A DNA stretch of 64,000 nt from positions 53,291 to 117,290 of the forward strand of contig CAWJSI010000007.1 of assembly GCA_963845485.1 (NCBI GenBank), read 5' to 3'. Below the pieces are notes generated by a model, which did no database searches, was not told where the DNA came from, and saw only the letters and a list, made by a program, of their open reading frames with translations. Both the position numbers and the translations under genes were made by a program. Source of the DNA: Bog-756 sp963845485. GTDB lineage: Bacteria; Actinomycetota; Acidimicrobiia; Acidimicrobiales; RAAP-2. Shown here piece by piece: positions 43,989 through 51,873 of the stretch (position 1 is the first letter of the stretch; every line of letters starts with the position of its first letter).

Positions 43989-45172
43989 GCGGTGACACCC
44001 ACGCCTTCGCCGGCCATACGGCCATCGTCGGCATCGGGGCCACCGAGTTCTCCAAGGAGTCCGGGCGCAGTGAGCTGCGCCTGGCCGTCGAGGCCGTCGA
44101 CCTCGCCCTGCGGGACGCGGGCATCGAGCCGGCCGAAGTCGACGGCATGGTCACGTTCAGCTCGGACACCAATCCGGAGATCGAGATCGCCCGCAGCCTG
44201 GGCATGGGCGAGCTCACCTTCTTCAGCCGTATCCACTACGGCGGGGGAGCGGGGGCCGGCACCATCCAGCAGGCCGCCCTCGCCGTGCAGGCCGGGGTGG
44301 CCGACGTGGTCGTGTGCTACCGGGCCTTCAACGAGCGCTCGGGGAACCGCTTCGGGACCGGCGTACAGGACCGTGCCCCCGTCCCCAACGCCGAGACGGC
44401 CAACTTCGCCTGGTACGCGCCCTTCGGCCTCCTGACCCCGGCCCAGTGGGTGGCCATGGCCGCCCAGCGCTACCTGCACGTGTCGGGGGCCACCTCCGAG
44501 GACCTCGGCCGCGTGGCCGTGGCCGACCGCCGCCATGCCGCCACCAACCCCAAGGCCTGGTTCTACGAGAAGCCCATCACCTTGGAGGACCACCAGGCCT
44601 CACGGTGGATCGTCGAGCCGCTCCACCTGCTCGACTGCTGCCAGGAGACCGACGGGGGCCAGGCCCTCGTGGTCACCTCCCTCGAACGGGCCCGTGACCT
44701 GGCGTCCACCCCGGTGGTGATCGAGGCGGCGGCCCAAGGGGCCGGTCCCGGCCAGGAGATGATGACCTCCTACTACTACGACGATCTCACCGGCCTGGGG
44801 GAGATGGAGTCGGTGGCCCGCCAACTGTGGCAGACCTCTGGACTCTCCCCGGCCGACATCCAAACGGCCGTGCTCTACGACCACTTCACCCCGTACGTCC
44901 TCTACCAGCTGGAGGAGTTGGGCTTCTGCAAGAAGGGCGAGGCCAAGGACTTCGTGCGGGACGGCAACATCGAGATCGGTGGTGGACTCCCCATCAATAC
45001 GCACGGGGGCCAGCTGGGCGAGGCCTACCTGCACGGGATGAACGGGATCGCCGAGGGGGTCCGCCAGGTGCGGGGGACCTCGGTCAACCAGGTGCCCGAT
45101 GTCACCCATGCCCTGGTCACCGCGGGCACCGGCGTGCCCACCAGCGGTCTCATCCTCGGCGTCGACCGGTAA
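43985..45172 (+). CDS. ltp2: Ltp2-like steroid side-chain retro-aldolase (thiolase fold)
   Basis: The protein has 395 residues. GHTAIVGIGATEFSKESGRS starts the thiolase fold, and SRIHYGGGAGAGTIQQAALA carries the position where thiolases have the nucleophilic Cys; here the residues are HYGGG, so it lacks it, as in Ltp2. YDHFTPYVLYQLEELGFCKK and LPINTHGGQLGEAYLHGMNG are conserved in the SCPx/Ltp2 branch. With the ChsH2 DUF35 domain it would cleave the hydroxyacyl side chain, releasing propionyl-CoA and the 17-keto steroid. It is the last gene of the operon; the next gene starts after 44 bases. Confidence 0.88.
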   Translation: MSGDTHAFAGHTAIVGIGATEFSKESGRSELRLAVEAVDLALRDAGIEPAEVDGMVTFSSDTNPEIEIARSLGMGELTFFSRIHYGGGAGAGTIQQAALAVQAGVADVVVCYRAFNERSGNRFGTGVQDRAPVPNAETANFAWYAPFGLLTPAQWVAMAAQRYLHVSGATSEDLGRVAVADRRHAATNPKAWFYEKPITLEDHQASRWIVEPLHLLDCCQETDGGQALVVTSLERARDLASTPVVIEAAAQGAGPGQEMMTSYYYDDLTGLGEMESVARQLWQTSGLSPADIQTAVLYDHFTPYVLYQLEELGFCKKGEAKDFVRDGNIEIGGGLPINTHGGQLGEAYLHGMNGIAEGVRQVRGTSVNQVPDVTHALVTAGTGVPTSGLILGVDR

Positions 45173-45216
45173 GGCTGCACTCGCCGTTCCGGCCTGAATC
45201 GGGTCACACTGGGTCC

Positions 45217-46086
45217 ATGAGGTTCGGCCTCCACGCCCTCGGCATCGGTTCGGGCGCCGCCCCGGCGGTGATCGCCGCGGTGGCCGTCGAGGCCGAACGG
45301 GCCGGGTTTGCCACGCTGTGGGCCGGGGAGCACGTGGTCATGGTGGACCGGGCCGACTCGCCCTACCCCTACTCGGACGACGGGAGGATCGCGGTCCCCT
45401 CCGACGCCGACTGGTTGGACCCCCTGCTCGCCCTGACCTTCGCCGCCGCGGCCAGCGCCACCATCCGCCTGGGAACCGGGATCCTCCTGCTGCCCCAGCA
45501 CAATCCGCTGGTGGTGGCCAAACAGGCGGCCACCCTCGATGTCCTCTCGGGCGGCCGGTTCGTCCTCGGCGTCGGCGTGGGCTGGTCACGAGAGGAGTTC
45601 GCCGCCCTCGGGAGTCCCTTTGCCGGGCGCTCAGCCCGCAATGCCGAGTACGTCGAGGTCATGCGCACCTTGTGGCGCGACGATGTGGCCACCTTCCACG
45701 GGGCCACGGTGCACTTCGATGAGGTGCGGAGCTATCCGAAGCCGGTGGTGGACCGCCGGGTCCCGGTCTTCCTCGGAGGCAACAGCGACCGGGCCCTCGA
45801 ACGTGTGGCCGCCTACGGCGACGGGTGGTACGGCTTCAACCTGGCCGGCTCCGAGGTAGCCGACCGGGTGGAGACCTTGGCCGAACGGTGCGGGATGCAG
45901 GGTCGGGATCCGTCAGCCGTGGAGGTGGTGGTCTCCCTTCGTGACGGCCAGCCCGGGGACACCGCAATGCTCGCCGACGTGGGGGTGCGTGAGTTGGTGG
46001 TCGTGGAGTCGCCTCCTGACGATCCAGCCGCAGTGCCGGACTGGGTGGCTGAACTGGCCGACCGGTGGGGCATCGTCCCCGAGTAA
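45217..46086 (+). CDS. LLM F420-dependent oxidoreductase (TIGR03619-like)
   Basis: The protein has 289 residues. MRFGLHALGIGSGAAPAVIA, ATLWAGEHVVMVDRADSPYP, TIRLGTGILLLPQHNPLVVA and RFVLGVGVGWSREEFAALGS are canonical segments of this F420-dependent group. It lies 44 bases downstream of ltp2 on the same strand but has its own CACACT element 6 bases before the ATG (45205-45210), so it may have a separate leaderless promoter in addition to read-through. The substrate is unknown; a steroid intermediate is possible by context. Confidence 0.87.
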   Translation: MRFGLHALGIGSGAAPAVIAAVAVEAERAGFATLWAGEHVVMVDRADSPYPYSDDGRIAVPSDADWLDPLLALTFAAAASATIRLGTGILLLPQHNPLVVAKQAATLDVLSGGRFVLGVGVGWSREEFAALGSPFAGRSARNAEYVEVMRTLWRDDVATFHGATVHFDEVRSYPKPVVDRRVPVFLGGNSDRALERVAAYGDGWYGFNLAGSEVADRVETLAERCGMQGRDPSAVEVVVSLRDGQPGDTAMLADVGVRELVVVESPPDDPAAVPDWVAELADRWGIVPE

Positions 46087-46124
46087 GGACGGTAACGGCG
46101 GCGGGTCTTCGGCCCTACGGTGGG

Positions 46125-47171
46125 TCAGCTGGCGGGACGGTCACGGAAGGCGTACCGATAGGCCTGTGGGCTGGTGCGCACGACCCGGCTGAAGTGTTTG
46201 CGGAGATTGGCGGCCGTGCAGAAGCCGCTCTGTTCGGCTACGGACTCGATGGGCAGGTCGGTCGTCTCGAGGAGTTGCTGGGCCAAATGGACGCGCTGGC
46301 GCTGCAGCCACTGATGAGGGGTCGACCCGGTGGCGGAGACGAACCGCCGGGCGAAGGTCCGTGAGCTCATCGCCGACCGGGTCGCCAGATCGCTCACCGT
46401 GAGGGGATCGTTCAGGTGCTCCTGGGCCCAGGCCAGCGTGGCCGCGAACAGTCCGGACTCGTCGGCCGTGGTCAACGGTGCTTCGATGAACTGGGCCTGG
46501 CCCCCGTCGCGTTGGGGGGGCACGACCAGCTGTCGGGCGAGCTGGGTGGCCACGTCGGACCCGCGGTCCTTGCGCACGACGTGCAAGCAGAGATCGATGC
46601 TCGCCGCGCTGCCGGCCGAGGTCAGGATGTCGCCCTCGTCGACGAAGAGGACTCCGGGGTCTACGGACACCCCGGGATATCGGCCGGCCAGGTCGTCGCA
46701 CTCCTCCCAGTGGGTGGTGGCCCGACGTCCGTCGAGCAGGCCCGCCTCGGCCAGGAGGAAGGCGCCGGTGCAGAACGAGAGGATGCGACACCCCCCGGCG
46801 TGGGCCTGACGCAGGCCGTCGAACACCTCGCCGGGCACCCGGTCGAGGTCGTAGGTAGGCAGGACGATCAGCGTGCCCACCTGTCCGACCCGCTCCAGTC
46901 CGTGATCCGGCTGGATTCGGAAACCGGCATCGACGGTCACCTGGCCCGCGCCCAGGGCGCAGACGACCAACCGGTACCAGGGAAGGCCAAGTGCCGTCAT
47001 CTCCCGGTTGCCGAAGACCTCACAGGCAACCCCCAACTCGAACGCGTTGACCCCTTCGTAGACGAGAGCGGCTACGTCGTCGGCCCGCCGGGAACCCGCG
47101 GGACGGCCGGACTCGGACCTTCGCCGGCCGGATGGCAGGTTGGCAGCTTTGTCGCGCACATCGTCAATCAT
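46125..47171 (-). CDS. GlxA-family regulator (DJ-1/PfpI domain plus AraC HTH)
   Basis: The protein has 348 residues. After a disordered basic 30 residues comes a DJ-1/PfpI-like domain (VAALVYEGVNAFELGVACEV, then RILSFCTGAFLLAEAGLLDG with the elbow Cys in SFCTG). From about 240 on is a double AraC helix-turn-helix: PLTVSDLATRSAMSSRTFAR and LPIESVAEQSGFCTAANLRK HF. Such proteins regulate neighbouring amine or nitrogen genes in response to a small ligand; the target here may be the divergent gene at 47212, 40 bases away. It is not a TetR protein and so not KstR. Confidence 0.87.
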   Translation of the reverse strand: MIDDVRDKAANLPSGRRRSESGRPAGSRRADDVAALVYEGVNAFELGVACEVFGNREMTALGLPWYRLVVCALGAGQVTVDAGFRIQPDHGLERVGQVGTLIVLPTYDLDRVPGEVFDGLRQAHAGGCRILSFCTGAFLLAEAGLLDGRRATTHWEECDDLAGRYPGVSVDPGVLFVDEGDILTSAGSAASIDLCLHVVRKDRGSDVATQLARQLVVPPQRDGGQAQFIEAPLTTADESGLFAATLAWAQEHLNDPLTVSDLATRSAMSSRTFARRFVSATGSTPHQWLQRQRVHLAQQLLETTDLPIESVAEQSGFCTAANLRKHFSRVVRTSPQAYRYAFRDRPAS

Positions 47172-47211
47172 GCCACTTTTCGTGACCCGGAAGTCAGCTC
47201 ACACTGAAGGT

Positions 47212-47832
47212 ATGAGTATCCGCCCCTACACACAGATCGTCGTCCACGACTACACGAGGGATGAGCGGCGGGCCGACCACCGGCTCCACCGGGAGGCCAA
47301 GGTACGCGACCGGCTCCTCTCGGACAGCGGGGGATCGAGGTCTCCGGTACTCCTCGTCGGCGACACCATCGGCGCGGGAGGGTTTGTCGCCCGACCCGCC
47401 AGCCTGCCCGTCCGCCTGCTCGCCCGCCTGTTCGCCGACCGCCTCGATTGCCGACTGGCGTCGGATCGTGGGCCCGAATCCAGCTGGCTGCTGGCGGCCC
47501 GGGCGAAGCAGCTGGCATCCCTACCGGTGCGGCAGTCGCTGGCCCGGAACTGGCGGGCTCTGAGCGCCGAGGCCGCCCGGCCGCCTGCGGCCCGCACGCC
47601 TCGGGCGCCGCTGTGCCGGGACCGGATCATCGCCGCTGCGGGTCCCATCCGTGCCCTGTGCGAGGCCCTGTCGACGACGCTCCCGGTTCCGGCTCGGGGA
47701 GTCGCCTTAGCCAGCCACCTGCTCGGCGACGGCGCCGGACCCCTCTACAACCGCTCCTGTGGAACGGACCTCTCCGATGCGCTCGACCGGGTTATCGAGT
47801 CACTCGGTCCCACGGTGGCACTGGCCGGCTGA
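47212..47832 (+). CDS. Hypothetical protein, 206 aa
   Basis: I recognise no family. It begins MSIRPYTQIVVHDYTRDERR and is rich in Arg/Ala/Leu, with a short hydrophobic stretch (SPVLLVGDTIGAGGFVARPA) but no clear membrane helix. RSPVLLVGDTIGAG resembles no P-loop. It is divergent from the GlxA-type regulator across only 40 bases and may be controlled by it. A CACACT element stands 6 bases before the ATG. Third-codon G/C is high, which supports coding, and the stop faces the FadD17-like gene. Confidence 0.6.
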   Translation: MSIRPYTQIVVHDYTRDERRADHRLHREAKVRDRLLSDSGGSRSPVLLVGDTIGAGGFVARPASLPVRLLARLFADRLDCRLASDRGPESSWLLAARAKQLASLPVRQSLARNWRALSAEAARPPAARTPRAPLCRDRIIAAAGPIRALCEALSTTLPVPARGVALASHLLGDGAGPLYNRSCGTDLSDALDRVIESLGPTVALAG

Positions 47833-47863
47833 CGACTGCTCAGGAGGGGCGAACGTCGCGGGT

Positions 47864-49528
47864 TCAGCGAGCCTCCACCACCCGGTCGAGCTCGTCGGCG
47901 TCGGCCTCGGTCAACAGCCGGTAGGGGGCATCTTTCTCGGGGCGCCACCATACCGGCTCGGGTGCACGCCATCCCTCGTTACGCAATACCCGCTTCAGTA
48001 CCTTGGTGGTGGCGGTCTCCGGGAGCGAGTCGGTGACCCGCACATAACGCGGTGCCCACTTCGTCCCGAGGTCGGCCTCGCCGGCCAGGAAGGCGACGAA
48101 CCCATCGGGATCGAAGGCGGCGCCCTCCCGCAAGAGGACCGTCGCCATCACCTGGTCCCCGACGACGGTGTCGGGGACGGCGTAGACCGAGGCCAGGACC
48201 ACGTCGGGGTGCCGCTGGAGGATGGCCTCGATGGGGGCGGCGGCGAAGTTCTCCCCGTCGACGCGGAGCCAGTCGAAGTCCCGGCCCCCGAAGTAGAAGA
48301 AGTCGTCTTCGTCTCGGTAGGCCAGGTCGCCCGTCCAGTACCAGCCGTTGCGCACCCGGGAGGCCTCGGCCTCGGCGTTGTGCCAGTAGCCCTCGAATCC
48401 CGCTCCGCCGGTCTGGTTGACCATCTCGCCGATGGCCTCTTCGGCGTTCAGCAGGCGACCGTGTTCGTCGAACACGGCCCTCGGGCACTCCTCGCCGGTG
48501 TCGGGGTTGATGATGAGCGTCCCGGTCAGGGCCCGACCGAGGGCACCCCTCGGAGTATCGGGCGTCCGGGTCACCGACGCACCTCCTTCGGTCGATCCGT
48601 AGGCATCCTGGACGGTGCAGCCGAAGCGCTCGGCGAAGCGGGCCACGTCCGCCTCGGCCGCCTCGTTGCCGAAGCAGCGCCGGAGCGGGTTGTCGGCGTC
48701 GTCGGGCTGCTCGGGCGTGGCCAGGATGTAGGAGAGGGGCTTGCCCACGTAGTTGAAGTACGTCACCCCGTACCGGCGGACGTCGGTGAGGAACTGCGAG
48801 GCGCTGAAACGCTCGCGGAGGGCGACGGTGGCTCCGGCGGCCAGGGCGGGTCCCCATCCGGCCATCAGCGCGTTGGAGTGGAACAGGGGCATGGCCAGGT
48901 AGCAGACATCGTCCTCGGTCAGGGAGAACATCTGGGCGACGATGGCGCCGATCCGGGCCAGACGACCCTGGCTGCACAGGCAGGCCTTCGGTGCCCCGGA
49001 CGTGCCCGAGGTGAACAGCAGCAGTCCGAGGCTCTCCTCGGTCACGGCGCTGTCGGCGGGATCGGGGAGCGGTGACCCCGAAGCGCCTCCCACCACCGCC
49101 CCGTAGGTGGTCTCGGGTGAGAGGTCACCGCAGGGGTCGTCGATGACCAGGATGCGGTCAGGGGGCAGGGCTTCACCGAGGTCGTACCCCTCGACGAGGG
49201 GCCGGTAGCGGGAGTCGGTGACCAGGAGCTGGCACTCGGTGTGGGCGAGGTCACGGGCGAGCTCGTCACCCCGGTGGGTCGGGTTCCCTCCGACGAGGAC
49301 CGCCCCGGTCAGGGCGGCGGCCCCCATCCAGAACACGTACTCGGGCACGTTGTCCATGAGGAGGGCCACGTGGAACGGGCCGGGCCGTCGGAGGGAGTTG
49401 AGCACGGCGGCCCGGTCGGCCTGGGCCCGCACCACCTCGTCGTGGGTCCAGGACCGGTCTTCGAACAACAGGCCGGTCCGCTCGTCCCCGGCCCGCTGGC
49501 GGATCAACTCGTCGATGGTCTGCGGCAT
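47864..49528 (-). CDS. fadD17: Acyl-CoA synthetase, FadD17-like
   Basis: The protein has 554 residues. LLLFTSGTSGAPKACLCSQG is the AMP-binding P-loop region, VCYLAMPLFHSNALMAGWGP and SASQFLTDVRRYGVTYFNYV GKPLSY follow FadD17 of M. tuberculosis closely as I recall it, and YGSTEGGASVTRTPDTPRGA is the A5 motif. YWTGDLAYRDEDDFFYFGGR and the Lys in ETATTKVLKRVL complete the adenylating core. FadD17 is proposed to activate steroid side-chain carboxylates. The ATG has GGGGGAAG just upstream. It is divergent from an LLM gene across a region with a perfect KstR-like site. Confidence 0.85.
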   Translation of the reverse strand: MPQTIDELIRQRAGDERTGLLFEDRSWTHDEVVRAQADRAAVLNSLRRPGPFHVALLMDNVPEYVFWMGAAALTGAVLVGGNPTHRGDELARDLAHTECQLLVTDSRYRPLVEGYDLGEALPPDRILVIDDPCGDLSPETTYGAVVGGASGSPLPDPADSAVTEESLGLLLFTSGTSGAPKACLCSQGRLARIGAIVAQMFSLTEDDVCYLAMPLFHSNALMAGWGPALAAGATVALRERFSASQFLTDVRRYGVTYFNYVGKPLSYILATPEQPDDADNPLRRCFGNEAAEADVARFAERFGCTVQDAYGSTEGGASVTRTPDTPRGALGRALTGTLIINPDTGEECPRAVFDEHGRLLNAEEAIGEMVNQTGGAGFEGYWHNAEAEASRVRNGWYWTGDLAYRDEDDFFYFGGRDFDWLRVDGENFAAAPIEAILQRHPDVVLASVYAVPDTVVGDQVMATVLLREGAAFDPDGFVAFLAGEADLGTKWAPRYVRVTDSLPETATTKVLKRVLRNEGWRAPEPVWWRPEKDAPYRLLTEADADELDRVVEAR

Positions 49529-49653
49529 CGCTTCCCCCTGATCTCCCCGTCGGCTACCTGTGGCAGCCCCGGTCCCGGTGTCCCCGGATCGGTCCGGTGG
49601 CTCACTCGACAGTACGTGCAAACGCCGTCCCGGGGACGATCTAGGCACGAATC

Positions 49654-49667
49654 TGGAACACGTTGCA
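49654..49667. promoter_or_regulatory. KstR-like operator between the FadD17-like and LLM genes
   Basis: TGGAACACGTTGCA matches TNNAACNNGTTNNA at all eight fixed positions. On the plus strand TATCAG follows after 3 bases, a -10-like element placed as at the P450/igr promoter. It could control both divergent genes. Confidence 0.7.
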
Positions 49668-49733
49668 ATTTATCAGACCCCCGTGTTACCGTGAAAAACG
49701 CGCCCCAGAGCGGAGCGAGAGGAGTACCACCGC

Positions 49734-50957
49734 ATGGAGTTCGGAGTCTTTCTCAACGGCTATCTGCCGGGCATGGCCGCCCACGATCCCACGTGTGAGC
49801 ACGAGATGTTCAAGCGGGAGATGGCCTACGTGGTCGAGGCCGACAAGTACAACTGGAAGTACGCCTGGATCGGCGAGCACCACTCCTTGACCGAGTACAG
49901 CCACATGTCCGCGCCCGAGGTGGTCATGGGCTACCTGGCTCACGCCACCGACCGGATCCACATCGGGACCGGCATCATGAACCTCTCGCCCCGGGTCAAC
50001 CATCCGGTGCGCTCGGCCGAGCGGGTGGCCATGCTCGACCATGTGACCGAGGGTCGTTTCGAGTGGGGCACCGGGCGGGGGGCGGGCAGCCACGAGATCG
50101 CCACCTTCAACAACCTGGACAAGAACTCCACCAAGGCCGAGTGGAACGAGGTCATCCGCCAGATCCCCCGCATGTGGGAGGAGCAGGACTACATGTACGA
50201 GGGCGAGAGTTTCACCGTCCCGTACCCGCACAACATCCTGCCCAAGCCCTATGAGCGCAAGGGCCACCCGCCCATCTGGGTGGGCTGCGGCAACCCGGGG
50301 ACGTTCACCCAGGCCGGGGAGTTGGGGATCGGGGCCATCGCCTTCAACTTCGAGCCCATCTACAACCTGCAGGGGCGGATCGACGCTTACAAAGAGGGCA
50401 TCGCCAACTGCACCGAGCCATTGGGCCAGTTCAAGAACGACAACGTCATGATGACCAATGCGGTCATCTGTCTCAACGACCGCAAGAAGGCCCGGGAAGT
50501 GGCTCTCCGACGGGGCCGGGGCTACCTCTACTCGATGGTGTGCAACTACCACGACACCATCCCTCACCAAGAGGGGGTGCCGGTGTGGCCCGAGCGGCCC
50601 CACACCGTGAGCGACGAGGGCATGCTCGACGCCCTCATCGAAGGTGGATGGATGCTGTGCGGTGAGCCCGATGAGGTGGCCGAGCAGGTGGCCAAGTACC
50701 AGACCGTGGGGTGCGACCAGTTGGTCTTCGGTCTCCCTTCCGATTCGTTGATGGAGGACGAGGTCCACGAGATGCTCGAGGTGTTCGGGACCAAGGTCAT
50801 CCCGCAGTTCGATAGCGACCCGCTTCACTCCACCACCCGCTACCGTCAGACGGCCAAGCCGAAGTACCAGCCTTTCAACTTCCCCGTTCCCGACATCACG
50901 GTGCACGAGCTGCCGACCAACGCCATGATCCAGCTGGACGGCACTCGCACCCTCTAA
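49734..50957 (+). CDS. LLM flavin-dependent monooxygenase, long form
   Basis: The protein has 407 residues, long for the family. MEFGVFLNGYLPGMAAHDPT begins the barrel, followed by KYAWIGEHHSLTEYSHMSAP, RIHIGTGIMNLSPRVNHPVR, RFEWGTGRGAGSHEIATFNN and HPPIWVGCGNPGTFTQAGEL. EHHSL and the RVNHPVR segment are typical of FMN-dependent bacterial luciferase-like monooxygenases, unlike the F420 forms nearby. ATG 49734 follows a purine-rich GAGCGAGAGGAG. The KstR-like site 67 bases upstream suggests co-regulation with steroid genes. Confidence 0.87.
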   Translation: MEFGVFLNGYLPGMAAHDPTCEHEMFKREMAYVVEADKYNWKYAWIGEHHSLTEYSHMSAPEVVMGYLAHATDRIHIGTGIMNLSPRVNHPVRSAERVAMLDHVTEGRFEWGTGRGAGSHEIATFNNLDKNSTKAEWNEVIRQIPRMWEEQDYMYEGESFTVPYPHNILPKPYERKGHPPIWVGCGNPGTFTQAGELGIGAIAFNFEPIYNLQGRIDAYKEGIANCTEPLGQFKNDNVMMTNAVICLNDRKKAREVALRRGRGYLYSMVCNYHDTIPHQEGVPVWPERPHTVSDEGMLDALIEGGWMLCGEPDEVAEQVAKYQTVGCDQLVFGLPSDSLMEDEVHEMLEVFGTKVIPQFDSDPLHSTTRYRQTAKPKYQPFNFPVPDITVHELPTNAMIQLDGTRTL

Positions 50958-50984
50958 ACGGCCGGTCGGACGGCCCAGTAGGGT

Positions 50985-51001
50985 TTCGTCACTGTGACGA
51001 A
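50985..51001. promoter_or_regulatory. 17-bp palindrome TTCGTCAC-T-GTGACGAA
   Basis: This is a perfect inverted repeat of 8-bp arms around one base, just after the LLM stop, in a convergent intergenic region of 261 bases. A CACTGT element and an ATG at 51003 follow. A second palindrome, GGAGTGCACTCC, is at 51046-51057. The region may hold a regulatory site for a gene not recognised here. Confidence 0.45.
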
Positions 51002-51205
51002 TATGGGCGTGGGGTTGCCGGTGGTGTTCCGCACTGCCAGGTGGGGGAGTGCACTCCGTCAGGGAACATGAGCCGGCCCGACCCATCGTCGCTCAGGCTC
51101 TCCGGTCGGGCGATCGGGATCGGCGGTCAAGGAAGGCTTCGTCAAGCGGGGACGCACCGGACGTTGCCGTGGGATTTCTTATCCTCAAGTAAACCGTTAG
51201 ACCGC

Positions 51206-51233
51206 AAAAAGTCTCGATCTAGAGTTTAGACTT
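51206..51233 (-). terminator. Hairpin with T tract after the cysteine hydrolase-like gene
   Basis: On the minus strand AAGTCT (51233-51228) pairs with AGACTT (51214-51209), followed by a run of five T. The hairpin overlaps the last codons and stop of the gene ending at 51219. This is the best factor-independent terminator in the window, though the stem is only six pairs. Confidence 0.6.
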
Positions 51234-51857
51234 GGCAGGTCCCCAGGCTTTGACCAGGTCATTTACCGTCGTCAACGTAGTGATGAGCGGGTAGGTGTGC
51301 TCGAGGAGGTCCTCGGCGTACGACTCCGGGATCCCCGCCACGGCGTCGCGCGGGACCACCACCCGGTAGCCCAAATTGACCGCCTCGATGGCCAGTCCCA
51401 GCACGCCGAGGTTGACCGAGACCCCGGTGGCCACCACGGTGGTCACCCCCAGGTTCCGCAGCCACGTGCTGAGGTCGGTCCCGGTGAACGGTGAGACCCC
51501 GTGCAGGCGGGCCGAGATCAGGTCGCCGGGCTCGGGGCCCAGTTCGGGGACGATCTCGGCCGCCGGGGTGCCGACCAGCAGGTGGTCCGGGTTGCGCACC
51601 ATGGCGGCGATCAGCGAGCAGTTGACGACCGAACCGGCCCGGTCGGCTCGGAACTCCGCCGTGCAGTGGACGACAGGCACCCCCCGCTCCCGGGCCGCCG
51701 TGAGCAACCGGGCCGTATTGGGCACCACGCCCACCTCCCGGGCCGCCGCCGCCAACTGGGGAAACGAGCTGTGATCGCCGATGACCCCCCGCTGGATCTC
51801 CTGGGTGAGTACCGCACAGGTACCCGGTGCGGCCAGCTCCCTCAGGTCGACAGGCAC
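51219..51857 (-). CDS. Isochorismatase/cysteine hydrolase-fold protein without the catalytic Cys
   Basis: The protein has 212 residues. The N-terminus CAVLTQEIQRGVIGDHSSFP replaces the usual DxQ by QEIQ, HCTAEFRADRAGSVVNCSLI is the middle segment, and VVATGVSVNLGVLGLAIEAV corresponds to TGxxxNxCVxxTARDA of isochorismatase-like enzymes but with Gly in place of Cys. A hydrolytic role by the Cys-Asp-Lys triad is therefore doubtful. Close relatives with the same change seem common in actinobacteria. It follows the FadD19-like gene by 16 bases, so it is probably co-transcribed. GTG 51857 has GGAAGG just upstream. Confidence 0.78.
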   Translation of the reverse strand: MPVDLRELAAPGTCAVLTQEIQRGVIGDHSSFPQLAAAAREVGVVPNTARLLTAARERGVPVVHCTAEFRADRAGSVVNCSLIAAMVRNPDHLLVGTPAAEIVPELGPEPGDLISARLHGVSPFTGTDLSTWLRNLGVTTVVATGVSVNLGVLGLAIEAVNLGYRVVVPRDAVAGIPESYAEDLLEHTYPLITTLTTVNDLVKAWGPAKSKL

Positions 51858-51873
51858 CGGGCCTTCCGACCCC

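Noticed and set aside
46125..47171. The GlxA-type regulator as the steroid repressor
   Set aside because: It is a DJ-1/AraC protein, not TetR, and the AACNNGTT palindromes are TetR/KstR-like. It more likely controls its divergent neighbour.
51041..51229. 62-codon plus-strand frame after the palindromes
   Set aside because: It has no start signal, its reading is unremarkable, and its end overlaps the terminator and 3' end of the opposite gene.
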